A stretch of 40,853 nt of DNA from CAZRIZ01 sp964600285 (GTDB lineage Bacteria > Patescibacteriota > Saccharimonadia > Saccharimonadales > Saccharimonadaceae), in assembly GCA_964600285.1 (NCBI GenBank), contig CAZRIZ010000004.1, forward strand, positions 1 to 40,853, in the 5' to 3' direction. The notes beneath the pieces were generated by a model. It was not told where the DNA came from and did no database searches. It saw only the letters and a list, made by a program, of their open reading frames with translations. The translations under genes and the position numbers were made by a program. Below are positions 15,440 through 24,400 of this stretch, piece by piece. How positions within the stretch are numbered: the stretch's first letter is position 1; each line of letters opens with the position of its first letter.

Positions 15440-16041
15440 GTCTCAGATTGGTTTCGTGATTCAAGTTCAGGTTTGGCTTTTCGGAAAGGGTTGACGAAGT
15501 CGCCAATAGGGTCAATCTTTTCTTGGCCTTCTTTGGCCTTGGACTTTGGTCGCTCCTTTTCGTCTTTTATAACTATTTGCTCGTTTGTGATTTCAATAAC
15601 CTTAGAGCGATGAATGACTAACTCTGGGTCAAGAAAAGCTTTTATAAATGGTCTCTCAACTACCAGCTGGTTAATAGCCATCTGGCTAATGTCGGCTATG
15701 AAATCGGACACTTTGCCAATCTTGGCTCCTTTTTTGCTGACTACCTTTATGCCGGATAAATCAAATCCTAAGTCAATTATTTCTTTTAATTTGATAACAC
15801 TGTCGGAATAAACTATTTCGTCGCTAGAATTCACAATGAATCCGATCGGGCTGATCTCGCGTATACTGTCAATTAGAAGATAGGAGTTTTCTGGGTCATC
15901 TAGTCTTGGTCCAGTCAGCTTAAAGGCGATGATTTTTAGATTATAAGGGTCTATAATCGGCTTGTCTAACTGTGCAATTGGTGAGGAGGTGTGCAAACTG
16001 AGCACCGATTTGTTTTTAAGATCTGAACCGTATACAAGCAT
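15436..16041 (-). CDS. PRC-barrel domain protein
   Basis: The 201-aa protein contains two PRC-barrel-like beta domains: residues ~1-80 ('LLVYGSDLKNKSVLSLHT' region, 'IGFIVNSSDEIVYSDSV') and ~85-160 ('GIKVVSKKGAKIGKVSDF'). A charged tail follows. PRC-barrels occur in RimM and in photosynthetic and sporulation proteins; the exact partner here is unknown. It lies downstream of the pilus cluster but seems to have its own TGC-TATAAT box 7 nt before the ATG, so it is probably transcribed separately. Confidence 0.75.
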   Translation of the reverse strand: MLVYGSDLKNKSVLSLHTSSPIAQLDKPIIDPYNLKIIAFKLTGPRLDDPENSYLLIDSIREISPIGFIVNSSDEIVYSDSVIKLKEIIDLGFDLSGIKVVSKKGAKIGKVSDFIADISQMAINQLVVERPFIKAFLDPELVIHRSKVIEITNEQIVIKDEKERPKSKAKEGQEKIDPIGDFVNPFRKAKPELESRNQSET

Positions 16042-16047
16042 AAACTA

Positions 16048-16056
16048 ATTATAGCA
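16048..16056 (-). promoter_or_regulatory. Extended -10 placed for a leaderless transcript (PRC-barrel gene)
   Basis: On the minus strand a perfect TGC-TATAAT ends 7 nt before the ATG at 16041. It lies in the 22-nt gap after the PilP-like gene. Confidence 0.65.
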
Positions 16057-16063
16057 CGAGGGT

Positions 16064-16429
16064 TTATTCGTCTACACTGCCAATACTTTCAAATGGATTG
16101 GTGCGGCCTTGGCCTAGGTCAATCTGGGCTTGATAATTAAACTTGTCCAACTCTTTTATTTTTTCAATCGTGGCTTCGTCAAAGGTAATTTTGTTTTCAA
16201 CTTCAAGACCTTGGCTTGAGTCTGTGGCATGATTAAACATACTAAACATAGTGACTACTAATATAGCTAAGAGCAGTGCTAATAATACAATAGCAAAGAA
16301 GAACTGGTTCTTTTTAATAAACTTCAGAAAGTTCTTGGGTTTTTTTACAACCTCTTTCTCGTCATTCTTTTTGTTTTTCTTGGCGCTACTTAGTTTAGCT
16401 TCGGTTGGTTTAGTTTGTTTCTTGACCAT
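16064..16429 (-). CDS. Small single-pass membrane protein, possibly PilP-like
   Basis: The 121-aa protein has a Lys-rich cytoplasmic N-terminus, one membrane helix (~44-66) and an outer region ending 'GQGRTNPFESIGS'. A short 'GR-x-NPF' motif is typical of PilP/GspC-type pilus proteins, and this gene follows pilO by 2 nt, the usual place of pilP. Without sequence similarity beyond this motif the identification is tentative. Confidence 0.6.
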   Translation of the reverse strand: MVKKQTKPTEAKLSSAKKNKKNDEKEVVKKPKNFLKFIKKNQFFFAIVLLALLLAILVVTMFSMFNHATDSSQGLEVENKITFDEATIEKIKELDKFNYQAQIDLGQGRTNPFESIGSVDE

Positions 16430-16431
16430 GA

Positions 16432-17010
16432 TTATTTGACGTAGATGGCTATCACCATCGATCCGACCCCTATAGTATCCTTTTTACGTGTTTCTTTGCG
16501 TACATCAACTTGTAAAATTTGCATCTGGCTTAAACCCCCCTCAACTCGTCTCATGAATTGTATAAAATTTTCGTATGCAATCGGGCTGTCTAAATTAATT
16601 GATATTAATATATTTTTAGAGCCACTAGCGGCCACTGGCGCAGTTCCTTTCGGGACGGCAAAGCTATATTGAGCAATACTGATGCCGGATAATTGAGCAT
16701 ATTTATACAAAGTGTCAATTGCGTTGTCTTGATAGCGGTACAGGACTTGCGAAGCAACCATCTTGTCAATTATCGGCTGTATACTGTTGACGCTTTCATA
16801 ACGTTTTTTCAAATCTTCCATTTGGGAAATGTTGTTCTCGCTAGCCTTGGCTTTACGTGCTAGTAGGTTTGTTTCGTCGGCTATTTTGTTCATGTGGTTC
16901 ATGCCTAAAACAACGCCAGCTCCAATGGCAACCACTAGTAGGACTGTGGCAATAATTAGGATAATCCTAAGGTCGCTGGGTCGTAATTTTCTACTCGACT
17001 CTTTGCTCAT
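16432..17010 (-). CDS. pilO: PilO-like type IV pilus assembly protein
   Basis: The 192-aa protein has a single N-terminal membrane helix (~17-38), a coiled-coil stretch (~40-75, 'NLLARKAKASENNISQMEDL'), and a C-terminal ferredoxin-like domain with 'YENFIQFMRRVEGG' and 'LQVDVRKE'. This is the layout of PilO, which dimerises with PilN to link the inner-membrane platform to the rest of the machine. The start overlaps the pilN stop (ATGA). Position after pilM-pilN supports the call more than residue identity does. Confidence 0.82.
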   Translation of the reverse strand: MSKESSRKLRPSDLRIILIIATVLLVVAIGAGVVLGMNHMNKIADETNLLARKAKASENNISQMEDLKKRYESVNSIQPIIDKMVASQVLYRYQDNAIDTLYKYAQLSGISIAQYSFAVPKGTAPVAASGSKNILISINLDSPIAYENFIQFMRRVEGGLSQMQILQVDVRKETRKKDTIGVGSMVIAIYVK

Positions 17011-17394
17011 AACCCAAATCCCTTTCTTTCGAATGAGACGCTAAAATTAGCTCTTATACTCTCATCATCAACAACAACACTATCAATTGATACCGACTTG
17101 AAAAGTCCTGAGTCTTCCATAATCTTCTTTACTTCCACGATTTGTTGTTCACTTTGTAGGTTAATCTCAAGTTGCTTGACGCCTTCAAATAATTTNNNNN
17201 NNNNNNNNNNNNNNNNNNNNNNNNNNNNNNNNNNNNNNNNNNNNNNNNNNNNNNNNNNNNNNNNNNNNNNNNNNNNNNNNNNNNNNNNNNNNNNNAGCTA
17301 GTAATAAGAAAATATACTGTACCAAAATACGGTTGTGAATTGATGCCACAAGCTCTTTTTTATTTTTGGTCGGTAGTAGATTAATCATTTCCAA
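17007..17394 (-). CDS. pilN: PilN-like type IV pilus assembly protein, interrupted by an assembly gap
   Basis: The N-terminal 33 residues ('MINLLPTKNKKEL' and the start of a membrane helix) are on one side of a run of Ns, and 62 C-terminal residues ending 'SFERKGFGL' plus the stop are on the other. The C-terminal part has a coiled stretch 'FEGVKQLEINLQSEQQ'. The two pieces are in the same frame only if the true gap length is a multiple of 3, so 100 is not the real length. Typical PilN is about 180-200 aa, so roughly 80-100 codons are missing. The start overlaps the pilM stop by 14 nt; the stop overlaps pilO. Confidence 0.85.
17196..17295. other. Assembly gap of 100 Ns
   Basis: Exactly 100 Ns, a conventional placeholder for a scaffold gap of unknown size. 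It lies inside pilN. Confidence 0.99.
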
Positions 17395-18442
17395 GTGCCT
17401 CTTTTTGGTCGGCCATTGCTGTTCCGGCCACTGTTATGTAGCGTGAAATTAAGATTCGTTTTGGTCGTGGAATATTACGAAAACTAATACTCTGCCATGG
17501 GTTAGCAAGACGAACGGGTAGATAGAGTTCGTTGGTAAAGTAGTCGCCCAGTCCTGCGACGCTACTTCCTACACCAGTGATAATAATTTGGTCAATTGAT
17601 TTTCCATCCAAACGTTCTTTATAATAGCGAATTAGTTTTCGAATCTCTGTCAGAATAGTTTGCATATCTTTTTCTAAAGCTTTGGTGATGTCTTTTTGTT
17701 CGGCACTTTTGTTAAAGCCCTTTAGTAATTTAAGCTGATGGGCTTTTTCAACTGATACGTTCATATTTTTAGAAATAGATAGCGTGAAGTTGTTGCCCCC
17801 AATCTGAGTACTGCTAGTGGCTTTTATGAACTTGTCTAGTACGGCTATATCAGTGCCGGTTAAACCAATATCTAAAACAATAGTTTTTAGATACCCAGAT
17901 TCGTTGCTATAGAGTAGGCGAGCGATAGAGTTCATGCTTGGTTCAATCAGGACTGGTTCTAAGCCGACAGAACGAGTAACCTCTATTACGCGGTCGATAA
18001 TGTTACTGGGTGTAGCGCAGATTAGGACTTCAATATTTTTGTTAGTCCGCGATAGGATGCTGTAGTCAATCGTTAACAATTCTTTGGGTATTGGTATATA
18101 TTGCTCAATTTCTAGATCAATTGTGCTGGATAGATCTTTTTCGGCGTCTATTGGTAGGCGAATCATTCTAGAAAAGGTGTTGACGGTTGGTATACTGACG
18201 GCAACATACTGACTGGTGATTTTGCCGACAAGTTTCTTCTCAAGCATTTCCACTAGCTTACTTTCAAGATAGGAGTCGGAGTTTTCAAGTGAATCAGCAA
18301 CTTTATCTCTTGGTAAATCCAGTGTGGCATAACCCATGACTTGGAGCGATGGTCCACTGCCACTTTTGACTTCCATAACTCTAATACCGTTCTGGTTTAT
18401 GTCCAGCGCTAGATTAGTTTTTATATTAAATAGATTTCTCAC
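17381..18442 (-). CDS. pilM: PilM, actin-like type IV pilus assembly ATPase
   Basis: The 353-aa protein begins 'NLALDINQNGIRVMEVKSG', the PilM version of the actin-fold phosphate-1 motif. It has 'IVLDIGLTGTDIAVLD' (phosphate-2) near 190-205 and 'IIITGVGSSVAGLGDYF' (adenosine motif) near 295. PilM binds the N-terminus of PilN in the cytoplasm. The start codon is GTG at 18442. A TGC-TATAAT box about 30 nt upstream suggests an internal promoter after pilC. Confidence 0.92.
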   Translation of the reverse strand: MRNLFNIKTNLALDINQNGIRVMEVKSGSGPSLQVMGYATLDLPRDKVADSLENSDSYLESKLVEMLEKKLVGKITSQYVAVSIPTVNTFSRMIRLPIDAEKDLSSTIDLEIEQYIPIPKELLTIDYSILSRTNKNIEVLICATPSNIIDRVIEVTRSVGLEPVLIEPSMNSIARLLYSNESGYLKTIVLDIGLTGTDIAVLDKFIKATSSTQIGGNNFTLSISKNMNVSVEKAHQLKLLKGFNKSAEQKDITKALEKDMQTILTEIRKLIRYYKERLDGKSIDQIIITGVGSSVAGLGDYFTNELYLPVRLANPWQSISFRNIPRPKRILISRYITVAGTAMADQKEALGND

Positions 18443-18471
18443 TTTTGCCCACTATTATGTAATCTGTTTTT

Positions 18472-18480
18472 ATTATAGCA
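18472..18480 (-). promoter_or_regulatory. Extended -10 upstream of pilM
   Basis: On the minus strand a perfect TGC-TATAAT in the 49-nt gap between pilC and pilM; predicted start of transcription near 18465, giving a leader of about 23 nt. Confidence 0.5.
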
Positions 18481-18491
18481 TAACCATTATA

Positions 18492-19709
18492 TTATTCACC
18501 AATATTTTGCGACATGCTGGTGATCGGTAAGAGCACGCTAGCGGCAATTAGTCCGACCATGGCGCCCATTAAAACAATCATGATTGGCTCGATAATACTA
18601 CTAATTTGATCAATTGCCAAATCCACCTCTTCGTCGTAGAAGTCGGCAACCTTGATCAGTACGGTATCTGTACTACCAGTTTCCTCGCCGACAGCTAACA
18701 TCTGGCCAACAATTTCTGGCCAAAGTTTATTATCTTCGCTTATAGTTTCTGACAACTGTTTACCATTTTTAACACCCTCACAGGCCCTTAATAGTGAGTC
18801 TTTATAGACTGAATTACCAACAGCGTTTGAGGAAACTTCCAGTGCTTTTATAACAGAGACTCCGGCTCCGATTAGAGCTGAGAAGGTTCGGGTAAAATTG
18901 GAAACAGCTATTTTCATCATGATGCCCTTTATGGCCGGTATCTTAAGTACTAGGGTATCGTATTTTCGCTTTCCGGATGGTGTCTTTATATATTTTTTAA
19001 TACCAAAGAACGCTCCAACGCCCACTGGCAACATAATAAACCACCACTTTATGATAAAGTTGCTAATTGCCATCATAACTTTCGTGATTCCTGGCAAGTC
19101 ACCTTTGCCGTCAGTCATCTTGGTCGTAATATCACCAATCTGCGGAATCACAAATAGCATTAGTCCAAAGAAAGCAAGCACCATTATGACCAACAGAACC
19201 TTAGGATAGGCCATGGCTGATTTAACTTTTTTACGAATTGATGAGGATTTCTCTTGTTGGATAGCCAAGCGTTTTAGGATATCGTCCATAATACCGGCTG
19301 TTTCGCCGGCTCGCACCATGTTAACGTAGACTTCGTTGAATACATCAGGATGAGACGCTAGAGCGTCGGCAAAGCTGTAGCCACCCTCGATATTTTCAGC
19401 CACATCTTTAACGGCTGAGGTTAGTTTTGTCTCTTCCCCACTAGATAAGGATCGTAGGCTACGAACTAAAGGAACTCCAGCCGATACCATGGCTGACAAT
19501 TGGCGCGTAAAAACGACCAACTCATCTTTTTTACCTTTGCCCTTGCCTTTTTTACTGAATAGAGAGAGCGCGCCTTTCGATTGCTTAATGTAGGTTGGTC
19601 GATAACCGATTTTTCGAATTGCTTCGAGTGCAGCTTTCTCGTTTGAAGCTTCAACTGTAGCTTCAATAACTTTATCCTTTTGGTCAATTGCTCGATAGGT
19701 AAAAATCAT
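18492..19709 (-). CDS. pilC: PilC/GspF inner-membrane platform protein
   Basis: The 405-aa protein has two GspF domains, the first around residues 67-190 ('FTRQLSAMVSAGVPLVRSL', 'ALASHPDVFNEVYVNMVRAGE') and the second around 270-395 ('FTRTFSALIGAGVSVIKAL', 'WPEIVGQMLAVGEETG'), with three or four membrane helices. Length is standard. It nucleates the pilus above the PilB motor. The start has AAAGGA (19719-19724) at good spacing, 5 nt after the pilB stop. Confidence 0.95.
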   Translation of the reverse strand: MIFTYRAIDQKDKVIEATVEASNEKAALEAIRKIGYRPTYIKQSKGALSLFSKKGKGKGKKDELVVFTRQLSAMVSAGVPLVRSLRSLSSGEETKLTSAVKDVAENIEGGYSFADALASHPDVFNEVYVNMVRAGETAGIMDDILKRLAIQQEKSSSIRKKVKSAMAYPKVLLVIMVLAFFGLMLFVIPQIGDITTKMTDGKGDLPGITKVMMAISNFIIKWWFIMLPVGVGAFFGIKKYIKTPSGKRKYDTLVLKIPAIKGIMMKIAVSNFTRTFSALIGAGVSVIKALEVSSNAVGNSVYKDSLLRACEGVKNGKQLSETISEDNKLWPEIVGQMLAVGEETGSTDTVLIKVADFYDEEVDLAIDQISSIIEPIMIVLMGAMVGLIAASVLLPITSMSQNIGE

Positions 19710-19714
19710 TTATG

Positions 19715-21487
19715 CTAATCCTTTGTGGCGCTATAAACTTCTGCTAGTGAAGTGTCGCCCCTTAAAACTTTAATAATGCCATCAACCTTCATATCTATCA
19801 TACCATCAATCAGAGCCTGGTCGTTAATTTCATTAGCGGTGGAGTTTGCCATAATCAGTTTTTGCACTTCGACAGTGTTGTCTAACACTTCATAGATGCC
19901 GACACGACCTTTATAGCCAGTGTGATTGCACTCTTCGCACCCATCTTCGCTACTCATCCAAATGTGGTTGATACCGTCTTCTGTGGTGCTTAGGTCTGGT
20001 GCGCTTTCGCCAACGCCATCCGACAGGGCTTGCTTTTCTAGACTGTGTAGCTTATCAATTGGGGCCTTGATATCGTCTAGCATTGACTTGTGGCGTTCAT
20101 CCAGATCATTTATAGCGATGCGTTGACGACAGGATTTACATAAGCGTCGCACCAGACGTTGACCAATAACGGCGTTGACGGTTGAGGCAATCAGGAATGG
20201 TTCAATCTTCATGTCTAACAAGCGAGGTAGGCAAGTGGCGGCATCGTTGGTGTGCAGAGTTGAGAACACCATATGTCCTGTTAGGGCGGCTTGAACTCCT
20301 AAGTTGGCCGTTTCGCCGTCACGAATCTCGCCAACCATGATAATATTGGGATCCTGGCGTAACAAGGCGCGTAATCCAGAAGCGAAGGTCATACCGGCCT
20401 TTGTATTTACTTGAGTTTGATTGACGCCAGCTAAACGATATTCGACAGGATCTTCAATGGTTGAGATATTAACTTCGGGACTATTTAGTATATTTAAGAC
20501 GCTGTGAAGAGTGGTTGACTTACCCGAGCCGGTCGGACCTGTTACCAACATCATGCCGTTGGGCTGGCGAATAGCGTGGTTGACGATTTTTAGCGATTTC
20601 CCCCAAATACCAAGCTGTTTGAGGGTTAGGGGTTCAGAGCTCTCTGATAAGATACGCATAACAACCTTTTCTCCGTCAGTTACTGGTAGGGTAGAGACAC
20701 GAAAGGCATAGCGATTAGGTCCTAGGTTAATTTTGAAACGACCATCTTGTGGTACGCGACGCTCATCAATTTTTAAGTTGGACAAAATTTTTATTCTTGA
20801 AACTAGGGCATTTAGCACATTACGTGGAAGTCGATTAACCTCGTGTAAAACTCCGTCAATACGGTATCGAACTTGGACAAATTGTTCATGTGGCTCAATA
20901 TGGATATCGCTAGCGCTAGATTTAATGGCGTACTCCAGAAGTAAGTTAACAGTCTGAGCGATAGGAGAATCCTCCGTGATGTCCTCTTCTTTAACTTCGC
21001 TACCCTGTTTGACTTCATCTTCGCGCTGAATGTTGATAACATCCGTTAGCTTATCTCCAACATCACCTCGATAGAGGTCTAATACATCCTGAATGTTTGT
21101 GCTGGTTGCAATATGGAGACGTAGTCTTGAGCCCAAATCTTTTTGCAGGAAGTTTATAGCCTGGATATCTTCTGGATCGTCAATTGCTAAATCAACATGT
21201 CCAGTTTTGGGATCGACGTTAAACACCACGGCTTTGTATTGTCGAGCTACTGGTTCTGGTATTTTACCTAGTGCTTCAGATGTGATATCGCGCTTGTCAA
21301 TTAAGACAAATGGTACACCAATGGCTTCGGCGTAGCGCTCGGTTAGAGTTTTTTCGTTTAGGATATTGTTTTCCAAAATTAAAGACTGAAGAGATTTTCC
21401 ACTCTCCTTTTGCTTTTCCAGCAGATCATCTAGCTCTTTGTCAGACAGACCCACCAGTTTCTTAATCCTCTCGTCTGGTAAAAGCAT
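19715..21487 (-). CDS. pilB: PilB/GspE type IV pilus extension ATPase
   Basis: The 590-aa protein has an N-terminal MshEN-type region (~20-130), a Walker A 'GPTGSGKSTT' near 318, an Asp box 'EDPVEYRL', a Walker B 'IIMVGEIRDGET' near 385, a His box 'GHMVFSTLHTND', and a zinc-binding tetracysteine of two CxxC pairs ('CKSCRQ' near 452 and 'CEECNHTGY' near 517). Domain order and length match PilB. No PilT retraction ATPase is in the window. A TATAAT box lies 11 nt upstream of the ATG, divergent from tilS. Confidence 0.96.
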   Translation of the reverse strand: MLLPDERIKKLVGLSDKELDDLLEKQKESGKSLQSLILENNILNEKTLTERYAEAIGVPFVLIDKRDITSEALGKIPEPVARQYKAVVFNVDPKTGHVDLAIDDPEDIQAINFLQKDLGSRLRLHIATSTNIQDVLDLYRGDVGDKLTDVINIQREDEVKQGSEVKEEDITEDSPIAQTVNLLLEYAIKSSASDIHIEPHEQFVQVRYRIDGVLHEVNRLPRNVLNALVSRIKILSNLKIDERRVPQDGRFKINLGPNRYAFRVSTLPVTDGEKVVMRILSESSEPLTLKQLGIWGKSLKIVNHAIRQPNGMMLVTGPTGSGKSTTLHSVLNILNSPEVNISTIEDPVEYRLAGVNQTQVNTKAGMTFASGLRALLRQDPNIIMVGEIRDGETANLGVQAALTGHMVFSTLHTNDAATCLPRLLDMKIEPFLIASTVNAVIGQRLVRRLCKSCRQRIAINDLDERHKSMLDDIKAPIDKLHSLEKQALSDGVGESAPDLSTTEDGINHIWMSSEDGCEECNHTGYKGRVGIYEVLDNTVEVQKLIMANSTANEINDQALIDGMIDMKVDGIIKVLRGDTSLAEVYSATKD

Positions 21488-21498
21488 AAGCTAGAATA

Positions 21499-21504
21499 AT
21501 TATA
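21499..21504 (-). promoter_or_regulatory. -10 box upstream of pilB
   Basis: Minus-strand TATAAT; predicted start of transcription near 21492 gives a leader of about 5 nt. It probably drives the pilB-pilC part of the pilus cluster. Confidence 0.5.
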
Positions 21505-21558
21505 TGATAAAAACTAGAAATAAGCCAGGATTTAACTTGCTTGCGTCGGGATAATAAA

Positions 21559-22455
21559 ATGTTTATGATTAAATCAATGACTAAGCAGAAAATTAATAAT
21601 CCCGAGCCGCTTATTTTGGCGGTTAGTGGTGGGGTTGACTCTGTAGTTATGTTAGATGTGATGCGCCGTAGATATCAAAATATAGTTTTGGCGCATTTTG
21701 AACACGGCATTAGGGGAGCGGAGTCTCGAGCTGACGCTCAGTTTGTTCGCAGTCTGGCAAGAAAGTACAATCTATCATATGAAATAGCATCTGGTAATTT
21801 AGGAACTGGTGCTAGTGAAGACACCGCTAGACAGGCGCGCTATAGTTTTTTGCGACGAGTGGCAGAAGAGCGAGGAGGCATTCTGTGTACGGCGCATCAT
21901 GCTGATGATGTTATTGAATCAATTGTGATTAACATTCGTCGGGGAACAGGTTGGCGTGGTTTGTCTGTCATGGGATCTCGCGATATATATCGCCCACTCT
22001 TAAATTTAAGTAAGGCCGAGGTTTTAAATTACGCCATAAAAAATAAGCTAGACTGGCGCGAAGACAGCACCAATCATCAACCAATTTACCTAAGGAATGT
22101 TGTTCGTCAGCAGTTGGCTAATCGTAGCCGATCTTATAGTAAAGAGATTTTATTTGAGCTATTTGAGAGACAGGTTTTGGTTCGAAACGCTATTGACAGT
22201 ATTTTGTCGCGGACGATAAACAAATCTGGTAAATATCGTCGGTACAATTTCATCATGGCTGATGACAAATTAGCTTATGAAGTGTTCTATTTTATCGTGA
22301 AACATCATTCGGGCGTATCGCTTTTAAGATCGCAAGTTGAACGAGCTATTTTAGCCATTAAAACGGCGAAGCAGGGGGAGATTCATCAGCTAGCGGGTAG
22401 AGTCTATTTAGATTTTACAACCCAATTCTTTATTGTAAAAACAGATAAAAAATAG
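21559..22455 (+). CDS. tilS: TilS, tRNA(Ile)-lysidine synthase
   Basis: It modifies C34 of the AUA-reading isoleucine tRNA to lysidine using ATP and lysine. The 298-aa protein has the PP-loop 'LAVSGGVDSVVMLD' near residues 23-36, the family motif 'LAHFEHGIRGAESRADAQF', 'CTAHHADDVIES' and 'IYRPLLNLSKAEV'. It is a short form: the C-terminal substrate-binding domains of E. coli TilS are reduced. The start could be ATG 21559, 21565 or 21580; none has a clear ribosome site. A GATAAT at 21550-21555 could be a -10. Confidence 0.94.
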   Translation: MFMIKSMTKQKINNPEPLILAVSGGVDSVVMLDVMRRRYQNIVLAHFEHGIRGAESRADAQFVRSLARKYNLSYEIASGNLGTGASEDTARQARYSFLRRVAEERGGILCTAHHADDVIESIVINIRRGTGWRGLSVMGSRDIYRPLLNLSKAEVLNYAIKNKLDWREDSTNHQPIYLRNVVRQQLANRSRSYSKEILFELFERQVLVRNAIDSILSRTINKSGKYRRYNFIMADDKLAYEVFYFIVKHHSGVSLLRSQVERAILAIKTAKQGEIHQLAGRVYLDFTTQFFIVKTDKK

Positions 22456-22476
22456 TAAAATAAAATGACTATTTTT
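22448..22476. other. AT-rich inverted repeat at the tilS/ftsH junction
   Basis: The arms AAAAATAGT (22448-22456) and ACTATTTTT (22468-22476) are perfect 9-bp complements with an 11-nt loop. The left arm spans the tilS stop codon. Only one G:C pair, so it is a weak terminator at best; the loop AAAATAAAATG contains possible -10 sequence for ftsH. Confidence 0.4.
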
Positions 22477-22514
22477 GATTTTCGTTTTACTGTCTTAAGA
22501 ATTGAAAGGAATTT

Positions 22515-24392
22515 ATGTATAAGAAAACTGATAGACCCCCAAAGCTAAAGAAGCCTGTGCCTCGTAAAAAAAATATTTGGCGTAATTTTGCCTTCTGGAC
22601 AATTATTTTGTTATTTGTGGCTGTAATTGGCTCCAGCTTTACTAAGTCAAACATAAAAGAAGTGCCGATTTCTGATGTGATCACTCGCGCTAACAAGGGT
22701 GAAATTGCAGAAATTGAGATATCAGACAACCGAGTTTTGATTACACCTAAGGGCGAAGAAAAGCCAACTGAATTCTCCTACAAAGACCCGGCCAGTTCAA
22801 TTTACGAGCAGGGCCTTAAAAATGATGCCGATGTGGTGCTGAAACAACAACCAGCCTCAAACACGACCAGTCTAATTTTTGATATAGCAGTAATCGTTCT
22901 ACCACTGCTACTATTTGCTGGGTTCTTATCGTACATGATGCGACAGGCCCAGGGACAAAACAACCAAGCGATGGGGTTTGGTAAGAGTAAAGCGCGAATT
23001 TACGGTAACGACAAAGAGCGTGTAAAGTTTGACGATATCGCTGGAAATGACAATGCCAAACAAGACTTAAGTGAAGTAGTTGACTTTTTAAAGCATCCTG
23101 AAAAATATCGCAAGTTGGGTGCAAAAATCCCCAAAGGTGTTCTGCTAGTTGGTAATCCAGGAACTGGAAAAACCATGTTAGCCCGTGCGGTCGCTGGTGA
23201 AGCTAGCGCGCCATTTTTCTCAATCTCTGGCTCAGAATTTGTAGAAATGTTTGTCGGTGTTGGCGCCTCAAGAGTGCGAGATTTATTTAACAAGGCTAAG
23301 AAAAATGCTCCGTCAATTATTTTTATTGATGAGATTGACGCTGTTGGCCGACGTCGTGGTTCTGGTATGGGCGGCGGTCACGATGAGCGTGAACAAACCC
23401 TGAACCAGATTTTGGTTGAGATGGACGGTTTTGAAACTGATGCCAATGTGATTATCTTGGCTGCTACTAACCGAGCTGACGTCCTAGACCCGGCACTGCT
23501 TCGCCCCGGTCGATTTGATCGTCGCGTAACCATCACTCTACCGGAGCGAAAAGATCGATTAGAGATTCTAAAGATTCATTTCAAAAATAAACCAACGGAG
23601 GGTAAGGTTGATTTAGACGCGCTTGCTGCAAAGACAGCAGGTTCCTCTGGTGCCGACTTAGCTAATATCGCCAATGAGTCTGCTATTATCGCTGCTAGAT
23701 TAAATCACCCCAAGATTACTCAAGGTGACGTGACTGAAGCGTTTGAGAAAGTGGCGATTGGTCCAGAGCGCAAAAGTTCAATTATGAGCGATAACGAGCG
23801 TGAGCTAACGGCTTATCATGAAGCTGGTCATGCGGTTGTTGGTCACGTTTTACCCGATAGCGATCCAGTGCACAAAGTCACTATTATTCCGCGTGGAGCA
23901 ACGGGTGGTGTAACCTGGTTCCTTCCCCCGGAAGACCGTCATTATACTAGCATTTACGAGTATAAAGACATGTTGGCGCGAGCCATGGGCGGTCGGCAGG
24001 CTGAGCGACTTATTTATGGTGACGATGGCATAACTACTGGTGCTGGTATGGATTTGCGTCAATCGACTGCTTTGGCGCGCGAAATGGTGACCGAGCAAGG
24101 TATGAGCGAAGCCTTGCGTGATCAAGTATTCCATAACGATGAAACTGTGACAGTGTTTGACAGAATGACGTCATCTAACAGCTACTCAGAAGTAACGGCT
24201 GAAAAAATTGACGCCGAGATTGCTAAGATTATGAAAGAAGCTTCTGAGCGAGCTTACAAAGTTCTGTCTGCTAACAAGAATCTACTGAAGAGCCTGGTTA
24301 AGGCTTTGTTAGAAAAAGAGACCCTTGAGGCCGAAGAAGTCATAGAGATACTAAAAGATGCTAAATTACCGGCAGAGGCTAAACTACATTAA
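22515..24392 (+). CDS. ftsH: FtsH, membrane-bound ATP-dependent zinc metalloprotease
   Basis: The 625-aa protein has two membrane helices (~24-44 and ~115-135) around a short outer domain, then an AAA+ module: Walker A 'GNPGTGKT' near 214 (Asn instead of the usual Pro at position 2), pore loop 'FVEMFVGVGASRVR', Walker B 'IIFIDEIDAVG', and second region of homology 'LLRPGRFDR'. The protease domain has the zinc motif 'HEAGH' near 435 and the third ligand Asp in 'TTGAGMDLRQ'. It degrades misassembled membrane proteins and short-lived regulators. AAAGGA at 22505-22510 supports the start. murJ follows after 8 nt. Confidence 0.97.
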   Translation: MYKKTDRPPKLKKPVPRKKNIWRNFAFWTIILLFVAVIGSSFTKSNIKEVPISDVITRANKGEIAEIEISDNRVLITPKGEEKPTEFSYKDPASSIYEQGLKNDADVVLKQQPASNTTSLIFDIAVIVLPLLLFAGFLSYMMRQAQGQNNQAMGFGKSKARIYGNDKERVKFDDIAGNDNAKQDLSEVVDFLKHPEKYRKLGAKIPKGVLLVGNPGTGKTMLARAVAGEASAPFFSISGSEFVEMFVGVGASRVRDLFNKAKKNAPSIIFIDEIDAVGRRRGSGMGGGHDEREQTLNQILVEMDGFETDANVIILAATNRADVLDPALLRPGRFDRRVTITLPERKDRLEILKIHFKNKPTEGKVDLDALAAKTAGSSGADLANIANESAIIAARLNHPKITQGDVTEAFEKVAIGPERKSSIMSDNERELTAYHEAGHAVVGHVLPDSDPVHKVTIIPRGATGGVTWFLPPEDRHYTSIYEYKDMLARAMGGRQAERLIYGDDGITTGAGMDLRQSTALAREMVTEQGMSEALRDQVFHNDETVTVFDRMTSSNSYSEVTAEKIDAEIAKIMKEASERAYKVLSANKNLLKSLVKALLEKETLEAEEVIEILKDAKLPAEAKLH

Positions 24393-24400
24393 CGCTCTCT

